64,000 nt of DNA from Nitrospinaceae bacterium (GCA_029261405.1 JAJDBK010000046.1:25249-89248); one strand, 5' to 3'. Shown: positions 52,687 to 62,952, numbered from the stretch's first letter. The notes: generated from the sequence alone by a model not told the origin. Translations and numbers: made by a program.

Positions 52687-52842
52687 TTCTGTTCCTCCGA
52701 ATAATGGTTTGATTTTCTGTAACGTGTCTTGATCCACAAGGCTCACCACCGGCGATTGGGTATATAACTCTGACGCAAAACCGACCTGTAGTGGGTAAAC
52801 TACTTCGGTTGCGAAGAGGGGATGTGGTGGTGAGCCCGCTTC

Positions 52843-53394
52843 TTACAGAAATTCAGGAGGAGGGGATTCCGGTCCATCCAGGCGTGAAGGTAGGATGTAT
52901 CTGACAGTCCCATTGAGGCGGCTTTCCGTTTCAGGAGCGGAAACGCTCATCGTAGGAACCGTATAATCTATTTTATAGAGAGGTGATGTGACACCTCCAT
53001 TCGCAGGGAACGCTTTACCGCCTGTTTTGATACAGCGCCCATTATTCTTTATCATAAGCTGGCTTTTGACCGGACACCGGCAAAGCTCACCGTTACCGTG
53101 ATGAGGACAGACCGTGCCGTTACCACCAGCTTTCATGGCAAGAAAAACCTGCTCAATATCGGAAGTGGTTATCTCTTTTTCAACAGGATTAACGACTTTG
53201 GCAGGTTGCATGGAGGCGGTATGGTCTCCATGCCCCATATGATCGTCATGGTCCATGTGACTCATGGCAAAGGCTTGCGCGGAGACCAAGAGAATGAACG
53301 CAAATATGACAAAGCCGAACGGGCCTCGATTTTTTCTGATAAACGCAGGTTTCGTCAAATTCTTTTCATTTAGATAAAGTCCAGCCATCACCAT
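52843..53394 (-). CDS. Exported His/Met-rich protein, probable copper binding
   Basis: A 183-residue protein if ATG 53394 is used; GTG 53409 gives 188. A basic N-terminus and one hydrophobic segment (GFVIFAFILLVSAQAFA) form a signal. Directly after it comes MSHMDHDDHMGHGDHTASM, a His/Met cluster like those of copper proteins. The rest contains VCPHHGNGELCRCPVK, with three Cys and two His in a compact group. No domain family is recognised. It is the promoter-proximal gene of the metal operon. Confidence 0.7.
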   Translation of the reverse strand: MVMAGLYLNEKNLTKPAFIRKNRGPFGFVIFAFILLVSAQAFAMSHMDHDDHMGHGDHTASMQPAKVVNPVEKEITTSDIEQVFLAMKAGGNGTVCPHHGNGELCRCPVKSQLMIKNNGRCIKTGGKAFPANGGVTSPLYKIDYTVPTMSVSAPETESRLNGTVRYILPSRLDGPESPPPEFL

Positions 53395-53472
53395 GTTACT
53401 TTTTACCACGTTCAGGCAAATGTTACAAGTAATGCCTGTTTAGCGGAGTAGATCACTCATGAAACATTCGGA

Positions 53473-54546
53473 TTAAGTCCCATCGACTCCCGGGCAACAT
53501 ACTTCATTAGGAACCACACCTTCACGCCTTTCATACCAACCCTGCGTCCGGTTAACAATACCTACCGCCAAGAGCATGACCGGAACTTCGATGAGGACTC
53601 CGACAACTGTTGCCAAAGCGGCGCCCGATGAGAAGCCAAATATCGAAATAGCGACAGCCACCGCAAGCTCGAAGAAGTTGCTGGCCCCGATAAGGGCTGA
53701 AGGGCCGGCAACGCAGTGAGGAGAACGGACGGCCCGATTCAGCAGGTATGCCAATCCTGAATTGAAGAAGACCTGAATGAGAATAGGTACAGCCAGTATC
53801 GCGATTACCATAGGCTGTTCAAGAATCCGCTCCCCCTGAAACCCGAAAAGCAGGACAAGTGTGGTCAGCAACGCAAAGAGAGACCAAGTGTGTAGAGTCT
53901 TGAGTATCTTTTCCAGCCTACGCTCTTTATGATCTCCGCGATAAATAATCCAACGCCAAATGTTAGCTATGATTAGTGGGATGACGATGTAGAGAACGAC
54001 GGAAAGAAACAGGGTGTCCCATGGAACTGTGATTGACGACAGGCCGAGCAGTAGGCCGACAACAGGAGCGAAGGCGAAAATCATGATGATGTCATTCAAC
54101 GCGACCTGACTGAGAGTAAAGTGGGGTTCTCCTTCAGAAAGATTACTCCAGACAAAGACCATCGCTGTGCAGGGAGCGGCGGCGAGAAGGATAAGACCGG
54201 CGATATACGACTCGACCTGCTCCGCTGGAAGCCAAGGGCGAAAGAATCCGTCAATAAATATCCACGCAAGCAACGCCATTGAGAACGGTTTAATCAGCCA
54301 GTTTACAAAGAGGGTTACTCCTACTCCTCGCCAATGTTTGCGGACCCCTCCCAAGGCGTGGAGGTCTACCTTCAACAACATCGGAATTATCATCACCCAG
54401 ATAAGGATGGCAACCGGGATGTTGACCTGTGCAAATTCCATCCGGCCAAGGGTATGGAAAGGGGCCGGGAGAAAATGTCCCAACACTACACCAGCCACGA
54501 TGCAAGCGCCGACCCAGAGAGTCAGATAACGTTCAAACAGTCCCAT
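53473..54546 (-). CDS. Arsenite efflux permease ACR3
   Basis: A 357-residue inner-membrane permease with about ten helices. The family motif FVWSNLSEGEPHFTLSQVAL, with AAAPCTAMVFVWS carrying the conserved cysteine, is present, as is ASNFFELAVAVAISIFG. ACR3 exports As(III). No arsR or arsC lies beside it. The C-terminus ends in NEVCCPGVDGT; the Cys pair resembles an arsenic- or metal-binding tail. It follows the D-aminoacylase gene at 33 bases in the same direction. Confidence 0.92.
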   Translation of the reverse strand: MGLFERYLTLWVGACIVAGVVLGHFLPAPFHTLGRMEFAQVNIPVAILIWVMIIPMLLKVDLHALGGVRKHWRGVGVTLFVNWLIKPFSMALLAWIFIDGFFRPWLPAEQVESYIAGLILLAAAPCTAMVFVWSNLSEGEPHFTLSQVALNDIIMIFAFAPVVGLLLGLSSITVPWDTLFLSVVLYIVIPLIIANIWRWIIYRGDHKERRLEKILKTLHTWSLFALLTTLVLLFGFQGERILEQPMVIAILAVPILIQVFFNSGLAYLLNRAVRSPHCVAGPSALIGASNFFELAVAVAISIFGFSSGAALATVVGVLIEVPVMLLAVGIVNRTQGWYERREGVVPNEVCCPGVDGT

Positions 54547-54579
54547 TGTTTCTTTATTTACCTTCCTGACAGTAGTTTA

Positions 54580-56163
54580 TCACGACGTAACAGCTCGTCC
54601 GCCGTTAAGGCCGGTGGGGCATCCGTCTTTCACTGCGTGTAGACCGTTTACGAAGACGTGCGACACGCCGGTCGGGTAGTTTAGCGGGTCGGTGTAGGTG
54701 GAGTTATCCGCCATTTTGTTCGGGTCGAAGACCACTACGTCGGCAAAATTTCCGGTTGCCAACCTGCCACGGCCTGTTAAACCGAAAAAATCACACGCCA
54801 TCGTTGAAGTCTTTTTTATCGCCTCTGGCAGGGTGAAGGTTTTTGTGTCGTTTACATACCGTGCGAAAAACGCAGGAAAAGAGCCGAACGTTCTGGGGTG
54901 GGGTTTCCCTATGGCCAGCGGCCCGTCAACATTTCTGGCGCCTGCGTCGGAGCCTAGTGTCACCCACGGTTTTTTCATTATCAGATCCATATTCTCCTGG
55001 CACATGACAAAATAGATCGCTTCGACGTTAGCCGACTCCTCGACGAGAAGATCGAAGATAAAATCGAATATCCCTTTACCCCGTTTTTTTGCGCCTTGAG
55101 CCACAGTCAAACCTTCAAGATCCTTGTTCTTCTCTTTTGTCACCTGCGCCACCATCACCTCATCCCAATATTCAGGTTCCGGGTGGTTTTGCAAAATCTC
55201 TTCTTTAAAAGCGGCTCTTTCGTTTTTATCTTTCAGCTTTTCGATCAGGTTATCTCTCCCGCCATCAAAAGCCCGGTCCGGCAGTACCACTTGTAGCCCG
55301 GTGTTGGAAGCGAGGTACGGGTATCGATCCGCCATCAGCTCCACACCGTCGGCTCTGGCCCGCTCCAGAATTTCAATTGCCCTGACGACCTTGCGCCAGT
55401 TCGCTTTGCCAGCCGTTTTGAGGTGAGAGACCTGTAGTTTTACCCCCGACCCTTTGGCGATCCGCGTTACCTCGCCCAACGAGTCGAGCAGTCCCGGCCC
55501 TTCGGAACGGATATGGGTGGTGAATACCTTTCCCCGTTTTGCTACCTCACCCAACGCCTCGATGAGTTCATCCTCTTTTGCGTAACAGGCGGGGGGATAT
55601 ACCAGACCGGCGGAGACTCCCAGTCCCCCCTGATCGAGGTTCGCGCCGATCATCTCTTTTATCCGTCCCATCTCATCGGCTGTAGGCGCCCGGTCCTCGA
55701 AACCCATCACCGATCCGCGTATGGTATTGTACCCCAGAAGGGCGCCGAAATTGATAGCCGGTTTTGACGCGGCAAGTTTTTTAAAATATTCATCAAGAGA
55801 CCGCCAGGTTACGTCGATCCCGAACTGCTCCTTGTAATCTTTTGCCCGCATCTCGCGCAACGCGCCATCCATGGGAGCGGCGGAATAACCGCAATTGCCG
55901 CCGATTTCGGTGGTCACACCCTGCAGGAGTTTCGATTCGGCCCGGTTATCTATAATCAGGTAATAATCGGAGTGGGAATGCGGGTCTACAAAACCGGGGG
56001 CGACCACTTGCCCTTCCGCATCGATAACGACCCTTGCCTTCCGGGCCGGAATATCGTTTTCGATAGCCGAAATAAGATCGCCCGTTATGGCGATATCCGC
56101 CTTATATTCCGTATCCGACACTCCATCGACCAGGAGGCCGCCTTTAATTACTACATCAAACAT
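54580..56163 (-). CDS. N-acyl-D-amino-acid deacylase (D-aminoacylase)
   Basis: A 527-residue amidohydrolase. The metal-binding HSHSD is in GFVDPHSHSDYYL, the bridging Cys region in GVTTEIGGNCGYSAAP, and the DAG motif in LGSDAGARNVDG, followed by PRTFGSFPAFFARYV. Family members hydrolyse N-acyl-D-amino acids. No signal peptide, so it is cytoplasmic. It starts 5 bases after the lytic transglycosylase stop, which makes a role in recycling D-amino acids from the wall plausible, though this is inference. Confidence 0.92.
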   Translation of the reverse strand: MFDVVIKGGLLVDGVSDTEYKADIAITGDLISAIENDIPARKARVVIDAEGQVVAPGFVDPHSHSDYYLIIDNRAESKLLQGVTTEIGGNCGYSAAPMDGALREMRAKDYKEQFGIDVTWRSLDEYFKKLAASKPAINFGALLGYNTIRGSVMGFEDRAPTADEMGRIKEMIGANLDQGGLGVSAGLVYPPACYAKEDELIEALGEVAKRGKVFTTHIRSEGPGLLDSLGEVTRIAKGSGVKLQVSHLKTAGKANWRKVVRAIEILERARADGVELMADRYPYLASNTGLQVVLPDRAFDGGRDNLIEKLKDKNERAAFKEEILQNHPEPEYWDEVMVAQVTKEKNKDLEGLTVAQGAKKRGKGIFDFIFDLLVEESANVEAIYFVMCQENMDLIMKKPWVTLGSDAGARNVDGPLAIGKPHPRTFGSFPAFFARYVNDTKTFTLPEAIKKTSTMACDFFGLTGRGRLATGNFADVVVFDPNKMADNSTYTDPLNYPTGVSHVFVNGLHAVKDGCPTGLNGGRAVTS

Positions 56164-56168
56164 TGCGG

Positions 56169-58271
56169 TTATTCTCCGTAGATCGCCCGGTAGAGCGCAA
56201 GATTTCGTTTCACTTTTTTCACATACTCCCTCGTCTCGGCATAAGGTATCATTTCGGTGAACCGCTCATCCGGGATATCACCAAAACGTATACGCCACTT
56301 ATCAACAGCGCTCTCCCCGGCGTTATAGGCCGCCAAAGCGTGGGTAAGGCTTTTTTGATAACGATTGAGTAGTTTGCGTAGATAAAAGACCCCCAGCTTT
56401 ATGTTTAACCCGGGTTCAAACAGGTTCGCCGAATTAAAAGATCCCTTTAAACCCGATTCTTTATACAACCGCTCACCTGTGGGTGGGATTATCTGCATCA
56501 GACCTCGCGCGTCAGCGGTGGAGCGTGAGGTCTGGTCAAAGGCCGATTCCTGTCTGATAATCGACAACGTCAGAAACGGATCAACACCGGCGATTTTCGA
56601 CTCATCCTGTATCAGTTGTAAGTGGTCTGTCGGGTAGTAGGCTCGCCAGAACGGATCGGTAAAATCGTCTTTCCTGTCGAGGGTCGTCAAAACAAGACTC
56701 TGAAGTGTGATCGACTTGCGAGAGTTACCTGTCGCCTTGTAAAGATTCCCCATCCACAAAGCGGAACTTTGGGTCACGCGCAACCCTTTGCAGAGCAGGT
56801 TCGCCTCCCGCCTGGCCTCTTCCGGTTTGCCGACCAGAAGAAGTCCCTTGTAGCGACGATATATCCGCTTTTGTCGGTTTGAGAGGCGTGTGGCTTCGTT
56901 AAAACCTACCGCGCTATTTATGGAACCCGGCCCTGCAGGGGAAAGTACCCGGTTTTTGTTGTCGGCATTTACCGTGGCTCCGTAGTAGGTATGCGGGAAA
57001 AATTTTGTCAGTTCGTTTTTCGCCTTCTCGGCTTTTCCGCTCTCTCCGGCCATCTCATACGATTTTCGAGCCCAAAACAGAAACCGGCCATCCCTTTCGT
57101 CGGCTGGAATCCTTCTGGCGCCAGAGGTGAAAGCGTCTCCGGCTTCATTGTAATTCCCCTCGATAAAATGGAACCAGCCGATTCGCCATCTCAGCTCTTT
57201 CTCCATGGCGATCCAGGGCCGTAACTTCAGCGCCGACGTAAAATATTTGCGAGCGTCCGGGTACGATTCGTTCGATTCGGCGATTTTTCCGAGGATAAAG
57301 AGGGAGTTTATTTTTATCTCTTTGGAAAGGCCTTTTTTTAACAGCATGGTGAGCCGCTCTATCGCTGTCTTGTCACTGTTGAGGTTCCAGTCGATCCTTG
57401 CTATATCGTAATGCGCCTGACTTTTAAGTCCGCTGTTCGGGTACCGTTTAAGGAATTTTATATAATCCGCCTTCGCTTCCACTCTCCTTCGCGCCATCCT
57501 TTTTACTTCAGCAAGCCTGAAGGCGGCCTTTTCGCTACGCGCAGGTGAGTAGGGAATTTTGCTTATCTTTTCAAGGTCGGTAATGGCCCGGTCGTATTTA
57601 TACGCCTTGACCAGTTTCTCGACCCTGCCCATCCTCTCATCGAAAGTGGCGTATGGATAATCGAGATCGGTACTGCTGTGCAAGCGTGACGTGGCTGTAA
57701 AACTCTTGTTGGCGAAGGGGGAGTTCGGGTATCCGTAATAGACCTTCTGGTGAGCGCGGTACGCTTTCATCTTTTTACCAACAGCCTCAAGACGCATAGC
57801 CTCAAGGTAAGATCGCTCAGGCGCAAAAGAGTCGGTTATTCTCCCGATTTTCAAATATTTTGCGCACCGTTTCGACTCGATCTTTTCACAGGAAGCCCTG
57901 ATAAGCTCCGAGTTCATAATCGGAGTCAGGGGTGATTTCATTCTTCTCTCCAGAAATTTTTCGAGGGTTGCAATACCGCTTTCGCTATCGCCTCTTTTCA
58001 GGTAATTCCGGGCGAGATCGAGGGCGGCGTAATCTGCAAGCATGAAACCTGATCCCGCCAGATCCTCTAACATAAGCTCTGATTTTACCGGGTAGATATC
58101 GATCGATTCGAGAGCTAAACGATACTTTTCAAGCTCTGCTTTGCTCTCGTCTGAAAGGGTGACATGCGAAATATCCTTGCTGAACGAGTCTCCGGCGAAA
58201 AACAGGATGACCATGGATATGGCGAAAAAAATTCTACAGACCGGTGGAATCGAGAAACTTTCTGACTTCAT
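56169..58271 (-). CDS. Soluble-type lytic transglycosylase (Slt70-like)
   Basis: A 700-residue periplasmic enzyme with an N-terminal signal (MVILFFAGDSFS region). A long superhelical repeat part at about 60-520 has TPR-like units (ARNYLKRGDSESGIATLEKF). The C-terminal SLT domain has the catalytic Glu in IIRQESAFD, DARGLMQIIPPTG, NLFEPGLNIKLGVFYL and ALAAYNAGE. It cleaves glycan strands to 1,6-anhydro ends. Its start overlaps miaA by 38 bases, so the two are probably co-expressed. Confidence 0.93.
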   Translation of the reverse strand: MKSESFSIPPVCRIFFAISMVILFFAGDSFSKDISHVTLSDESKAELEKYRLALESIDIYPVKSELMLEDLAGSGFMLADYAALDLARNYLKRGDSESGIATLEKFLERRMKSPLTPIMNSELIRASCEKIESKRCAKYLKIGRITDSFAPERSYLEAMRLEAVGKKMKAYRAHQKVYYGYPNSPFANKSFTATSRLHSSTDLDYPYATFDERMGRVEKLVKAYKYDRAITDLEKISKIPYSPARSEKAAFRLAEVKRMARRRVEAKADYIKFLKRYPNSGLKSQAHYDIARIDWNLNSDKTAIERLTMLLKKGLSKEIKINSLFILGKIAESNESYPDARKYFTSALKLRPWIAMEKELRWRIGWFHFIEGNYNEAGDAFTSGARRIPADERDGRFLFWARKSYEMAGESGKAEKAKNELTKFFPHTYYGATVNADNKNRVLSPAGPGSINSAVGFNEATRLSNRQKRIYRRYKGLLLVGKPEEARREANLLCKGLRVTQSSALWMGNLYKATGNSRKSITLQSLVLTTLDRKDDFTDPFWRAYYPTDHLQLIQDESKIAGVDPFLTLSIIRQESAFDQTSRSTADARGLMQIIPPTGERLYKESGLKGSFNSANLFEPGLNIKLGVFYLRKLLNRYQKSLTHALAAYNAGESAVDKWRIRFGDIPDERFTEMIPYAETREYVKKVKRNLALYRAIYGE

Positions 58272-59196
58272 CGCGCTCCAGAATCGAATTGGCCACCGTC
58301 TCGGGCGTGTCGTTGCTGTTAACAGGTATGAAAACAGCGCCCTTCACCTTGCGAAACCATGTAACCTGCCGTTTTGCAAAGGCTTTTGTCTCTTTTTTTA
58401 TCATTCCCGCCGACTGATCAGGGTCGTGTTCACCTTCAAGCTCGGCATAAAGTATCTTGTACCCGAGTGATTTCATCGCCCGGCGCTCTCTAGTATATCC
58501 CAACTTTATGAGAGTCTTCACCTCATCACGCCATCCGTTGGCCAGACAATGATCGACCCGCTCCTCAATCCTGCGATAAAGGTCGGCCCGTTCCGGTTGC
58601 AGAACAACCATCAGATGATTGAAGGGGGATGGGGTCGGCCTTTCGGCAAAGAGGTCGCTCATCCTTTTCCCGCAGGTGAGATAGACCCCGACAATCCGCC
58701 TGGTTCTGAAAGTGTCGTTTGCATGGACTTTTATTGTCCAGGCGGGGTCGATTTCCATGGCCATATAGTGAAGGCCGATCTGACCTTTTGTTTCTACGAT
58801 ATCGTCCATTTTCCGCTCAGCCTCGTCATTGACCTTTACGGCCCCGCTGAAATTTTCCAGCAAGGATTTTATATAGAGGCCGGAGCCGCCTACCACCAGG
58901 GGAAGTTTCCCCTCTCCGATCAGCGTACGTGCGATCTTCCCGGCGGAGACGTTAAATCTTACAACCGTATACTCCGTATCGAAGGGGCCAGCGGTGTCGA
59001 TCATGTGGTGTGGTACAGCGGCAAGCTCTGATTTGTCCGGTTTGGCGGCGCCTATGTCGAAACCTTTGTAAAACTGAACCGAATCGGCGGAGATGATCTC
59101 TGCGCCAAGTTTTTTCGCCAGAAGTACACCTGCCCCGGTTTTACCTGAGGCGGTAGGTCCGCCCAGAACCAGGAGTGGACCAGCCGTTACGTCCAT
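58234..59196 (-). CDS. miaA: tRNA dimethylallyltransferase MiaA
   Basis: MiaA adds a dimethylallyl group to A37 of tRNAs that read UNN codons. The 320-residue protein has the P-loop VLGGPTASGKTGAGVLL, ADSVQFYKGFDIGAAKP and PHHMIDTAGPFDTEY. It continues with VVGGSGLYIKSLLENF, and the C-terminal KKETKAFAKRQVTWFRK. ATG 59196 lies 4 bases after the preceding methyltransferase stop. Confidence 0.95.
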   Translation of the reverse strand: MDVTAGPLLVLGGPTASGKTGAGVLLAKKLGAEIISADSVQFYKGFDIGAAKPDKSELAAVPHHMIDTAGPFDTEYTVVRFNVSAGKIARTLIGEGKLPLVVGGSGLYIKSLLENFSGAVKVNDEAERKMDDIVETKGQIGLHYMAMEIDPAWTIKVHANDTFRTRRIVGVYLTCGKRMSDLFAERPTPSPFNHLMVVLQPERADLYRRIEERVDHCLANGWRDEVKTLIKLGYTRERRAMKSLGYKILYAELEGEHDPDQSAGMIKKETKAFAKRQVTWFRKVKGAVFIPVNSNDTPETVANSILERDEVRKFLDSTGL

Positions 59197-59199
59197 ATG

Positions 59200-59904
59200 T
59201 CAGGAAAGCTCTTCTAGCATATGGAGGTATTCAGCGGAATCGCCATCTGTTGATCTCAGGAGAAGTGGAGGTTCGATTACGGACTTTGGAAAAACACCGA
59301 GTCGCGCTTCGGACAGGAAGATTTTCGCAGAGCCTGTTTTGACCGTCAAAACCTCCCTGTATCGGGTTTCGGAAAAACCCTGTTTTTGTAACAGAGATAC
59401 ATATTCAGCCCTTCGCTGACAGATCATGGTAATCAGCAACGCGCCCCCCGGTTTAAGCAGAAAGGTCGATTTTTCCACAAGATCGACAAGAGTCATGCTT
59501 ATTTCGTGACGAGCCACAGCTCTCTTTTTGTTGGGGCTTAACCTTCCGGTTCCGGCTTTGAAATAGGGGGGGTTGCAGAGAACAGCGCAGAATTTGCCCC
59601 TGCGGAAAAACCGGTCAGCCAGCCGGAGGTCACCTATAACAGCAGTGACATTCTCCAATCCTGAGCTTCTGAAATTGCTTGACGCCTGAAACGCTGTTTC
59701 GGGATCTATCTCAAGCCCCGTGATTTTAACGCTCTGGTATTTTCGGCCAATCAGCGCAGAGACGACCCCCGCACCGGTCCCGATGTCCAGAACGCGGGTT
59801 ACCCCTGTGGCGTCGAAAAATCCGGCTAGGGCAAAAGAGTCCTGGCTGAACCTGTAGCCCTCACGATTCTGGTCAAGAGTCAGTTCCGCTCTCATATCTC
59901 CCAC
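59200..59904 (-). CDS. tRNA1(Val) A37 N6-methyltransferase (TrmN6-like)
   Basis: A 234-residue SAM-dependent methyltransferase. It has VLDIGTGAGVVSALIGRK (SAM loop), the NPPY motif in VLCNPPYFKAGTGRLSPNKKRAVARHE, typical of TrmN6/YfiC enzymes, and a C-terminal SEARLGVFPK-like region. The start is either GTG 59904 or ATG 59895; GGGAG lies too close to the ATG, so GTG is kept. It is next to miaA, which modifies the same kind of tRNA position. Confidence 0.85.
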   Translation of the reverse strand: MGDMRAELTLDQNREGYRFSQDSFALAGFFDATGVTRVLDIGTGAGVVSALIGRKYQSVKITGLEIDPETAFQASSNFRSSGLENVTAVIGDLRLADRFFRRGKFCAVLCNPPYFKAGTGRLSPNKKRAVARHEISMTLVDLVEKSTFLLKPGGALLITMICQRRAEYVSLLQKQGFSETRYREVLTVKTGSAKIFLSEARLGVFPKSVIEPPLLLRSTDGDSAEYLHMLEELS

Positions 59905-60480
59905 TGTTAAATAGTTGTCCCTGAAGAGCCCCTGTTTTCCAGGCGGCCTTAATATAAGTTATCGTAACCATGTAGCTCTGAGTTGAAAATCGCCACCTCG
60001 TAATGAGAGACGATAAAAGATCCCGGAGGATCTTTCCCGGATTATAACCGCACCCTGAAAGTATCGCGTTTATCTTCTCCCCTTCGGTCCCTTTCAGGTA
60101 GTTACGTCCCATACTACCATCGTTGTTCACATGACCAATCAACGGCTCTATCGCATTCGGTGGCAAAGGGTGGCGGCGGTGGGGTGAGTTATCGCTTTAT
60201 CCTGAACAAGTAGTATCTACGTTGAGATGTGTAAAACTACTCTTCATCGCCAAGATTGAAAGTGAACTTGAGATATTGCAGCCCCACCATCAATCGGGTT
60301 GGTTTGGCGGGGCGACCATTGTCAGGGCAATAAAACCGACCGAATTGAACGTCAAGCCGGCGCCAGTCGGTCTCGTTTGCCAGTTTGCAAAGAGAATGGG
60401 ACATGTTGATTATCTTTTCGATGGGGATGGAGAAAATATCAATCTGGTCAGATTCAAGTTTGAATTTCAATGAATAATCT
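59905..60480 (-). pseudogene. Remnant of an IS5-type transposase with internal deletion
   Basis: Two pieces in the same orientation. The N-terminal piece has the start region SIPIEKIINMSHSLCKLANE, YCPDNGRPAKPTRLMVGLQY and a stop soon after, at about 60237-60480. The C-terminal piece has NAIEPLIGHVNNDGSMGRNYLKG and EGEKINAILSGCGYN, at about 59905-60166. About 300 residues that should join them, including two catalytic acidic residues, are missing. No terminal inverted repeats were found, so the element is dead. Confidence 0.8.
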
Positions 60481-60683
60481 ACAGGTTTTAAAAGATATTG
60501 GTGATTACATGGCAATATTATAACCTTAGTGAAGTTGAGAATATTCAATGTTTATAGGATTATGGTGCTTTTTCAGGAGCGACTAATTCTATTATCTGAT
60601 TCTTCAAAAAATAAAGAGGCTTGGATTATGGTGGATCAATTCAGATAACCGGGACTCCGGGGAAACCAAGTTATGGCAATGGG

Positions 60684-60702
60684 CCGTTGGCAACGGTTTT
60701 TT
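60684..60702 (+). terminator. Terminator-like hairpin CCGTT-GGC-AACGG with T-run
   Basis: A perfect 5-bp stem with a 3-base loop, followed by six T, reads as a terminator on the plus strand. There is no plus-strand gene before it, so it is probably a relic or terminator for a lost gene in this decayed region. Confidence 0.3.
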
Positions 60703-60797
60703 CTGGTTTCCCGCTGTTCTTTACATTAAGACGGTAGGGCGCATGAGTGAGTTTTTCAACATATAGCTCCGAAGCTCCATCGTAATCAGCGTCCCGG

Positions 60798-62952
60798 TTA
60801 ATACGCCCATGCAAGCTGGAGTCCAAGAGTCCGTGGCGCGCCCCAAAAGTCCAACGTACCGACAATCTGCGTGGCTCGGATGACGTTCTGACGATAGAGT
60901 GTGTCGAGCAGGTTCTTCCCCCATAATGCTAGTTTCCATTTCCCGTTGGCGCTATTAAACGCTACCCGCGCGTCGAGAAGATGGAACGCCTCCTGTTTTA
61001 CACCTTCAGAATTGAACTGACTGAAAAAAGTCTCCGACTGATATTTCCAGTCCACCCGCGTGGACAATGCGCCATACCCATTTACCGGCCTGGTGTACTC
61101 GATACCGGCATAGGCTGATACTTTTGGCGCCCGGGGCAGAATCCTGCCCGCTAAATCCTGGTTAACAGCAGGTTCCGGTCCATCAGGGTCAACAGATATA
61201 TATTCGGTATACTTCGAGTCAAGGAAAGCGGCGGCGAAATCTATCCCCAGTCCCGGCGTCGGTCGCCAAAAGATCTCTATTTCACCACCCCTAACCTCAG
61301 CCTTTGCCGCGTTTTCCAGCAAAAAAACGGAAGGCGCGTCCTCAAGTATGCGTTGTACCTGCATATCAGTGTAGTCGTAATAAAAGGCGGCGGCGTTTAA
61401 CCGAAGCCGCCCGTCATTCAGAGAGGTTTTAATTCCCGTTTCGTAACTCCAAAGATATTCCGGATCGAACTGTTCTCCAATACCGGCGGAGTTGAAACCT
61501 CCGCTTTTGAACCCGCGCGTGACGGAAATGTAGGTCATTGTGTCGATGCCCGGCGAGTGTTCCAGGACAAACCGGGGCATAAGCGCGCTCCACTGTTTCT
61601 CACTATCGTCTATGACAGGCCCGTCGGTGGCGCCGTTTCGAAGGATGTGCTGTTTCTTTTCCACGCTGTAACGAAGGCCGCCCACAATGTTTGTCCGTTT
61701 CGTGAGCTGGTACGATACCTGGCCGAAGGCCGCGTGGGAATCAACTTTGCTTTCTGCGAAAGTATTGATGAGAATATCGAATGGCGTTATACCGAATTCG
61801 ACCTCCTGGCTGGCGTCTTCACGCAAGAAGAAAAGACCGCCAAGCCACATCAGCGGCCCCTCGTCGGAAGAGGAGAGCTGGAACTCCTGAGTAATAGTTC
61901 GCGAGTTTTCGTTCGGTTCAGAATACGAGTAGTCGATTTCAGTGGTATCACCGTCCAACAACGCGTGAAAATCAGTTTCACGAAACGCGGTCAGGGAAGT
62001 AAGGGTAGTTGTGTCTGTATACCAGTTTAATTTGGCGCTCGCGCCCCCCTCTTTGACATCTACCCCGTTTTCAAGGTTGCTGTAGACCTCTCTGGAATCG
62101 TCCGGGTTGGTTCCTCCAAAAAGGTCCAAAGGGGGCGAAGGATAATCGCCATTCAGTTTAGGGCCCAGCGCGCGAACTATTCTCTTCAAGCGTGTCCGCG
62201 CTTAGTAGTAGCTCTAACTTATCAGAGAGTAACCATAACAACTGGTCACGAGTTCCCCACAGATTTTCGCCATCGTTGTGTGTTCCGAGGTTGACGACAT
62301 CCGTGTACCCGTCGCTTGAGGTACCCATGCCGGACAAACGCACAAAAACCTTATCCCCGGCAAGAGGAGCGTTCACCACAGCTTCGCCTCGTTTTGTTCC
62401 GTAAGTACCGTATATGAGATCGGCGGCGGCGGAAAAATCGGGGCCGGGTGTTTTCGATACGATATTCAGCGCTCCGCCCATAACGTTTCTGCCGTAGATG
62501 GTCCCTTGCGGGCCGCGCACAAGCTCGACACGTTCGACATCATACAGGTCGACCAATGTAGCCACCGCCCTGGATTGGTATACTCCGTCCACAAAAACGC
62601 CGATTGTCGCGTCGCTACCTATAGAAACAATATCCGATCCAACTCCGCGAATGTATGGCATTCCGATCATTGCGTTCGTAGAAAACAGGAAACCGGGAGC
62701 GCGCATAGGCAAGTCCATGGTGTTTCCTACCCCCGATTCCTTTAGATCGTCCCCCGAAAGCGCCGTCACAGAGATTGGCGCCTTTTGCAGGTCCTCTTCG
62801 ATCTTTTCAGCGGTTATAACTACGGTCTCAAGATGCGTGACTTCTTCCTCACCATGCGCAGGCGCGGATGCGGAAAACGCCGCCATCAGAAGCGTCACAA
62901 GCGCGCCGGTTCCTGTCGATATCCCACGGATGCAAATAGCCTTGGAATGCAT
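60798..62952 (-). pseudogene. TonB-dependent outer-membrane receptor, split by a frameshift
   Basis: The N-terminal part (62158-62952) has a signal peptide, a TonB box-like ETVVITA and the plug domain with GVFVDGVYQSRA, VERVELVRGPQGTIYGRN and MGGALNIVSKTP. It ends early at TAA 62158. The C-terminal part (60798-62160 or so) continues with LNWYTDTTTLTSLTAF, FVLEHSPGIDTMTYISVTRG and the last strands (LGLQLAWAY), terminal Tyr. Removing one G from the GGGCCC tract at 62160-62165 restores one frame of about 715 residues. The substrate is unknown; siderophore or vitamin uptake is possible. Confidence 0.88.

Noticed and set aside
17924..53409. Selenoprotein genes with an in-frame TGA
   Set aside because: No redox-active gene in view shows an internal TGA at a likely Sec position; the redoxin and cytochromes use Cys.
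60798..62952. Two separate TonB-receptor genes
   Set aside because: The two frames are adjacent halves of one receptor, and a one-base change reconnects them.
62158..62952. BtuB-type cobalamin receptor linked to the cobalamin operon
   Set aside because: It is about 30 kb away, lacks a riboswitch and shows no BtuB-specific feature.
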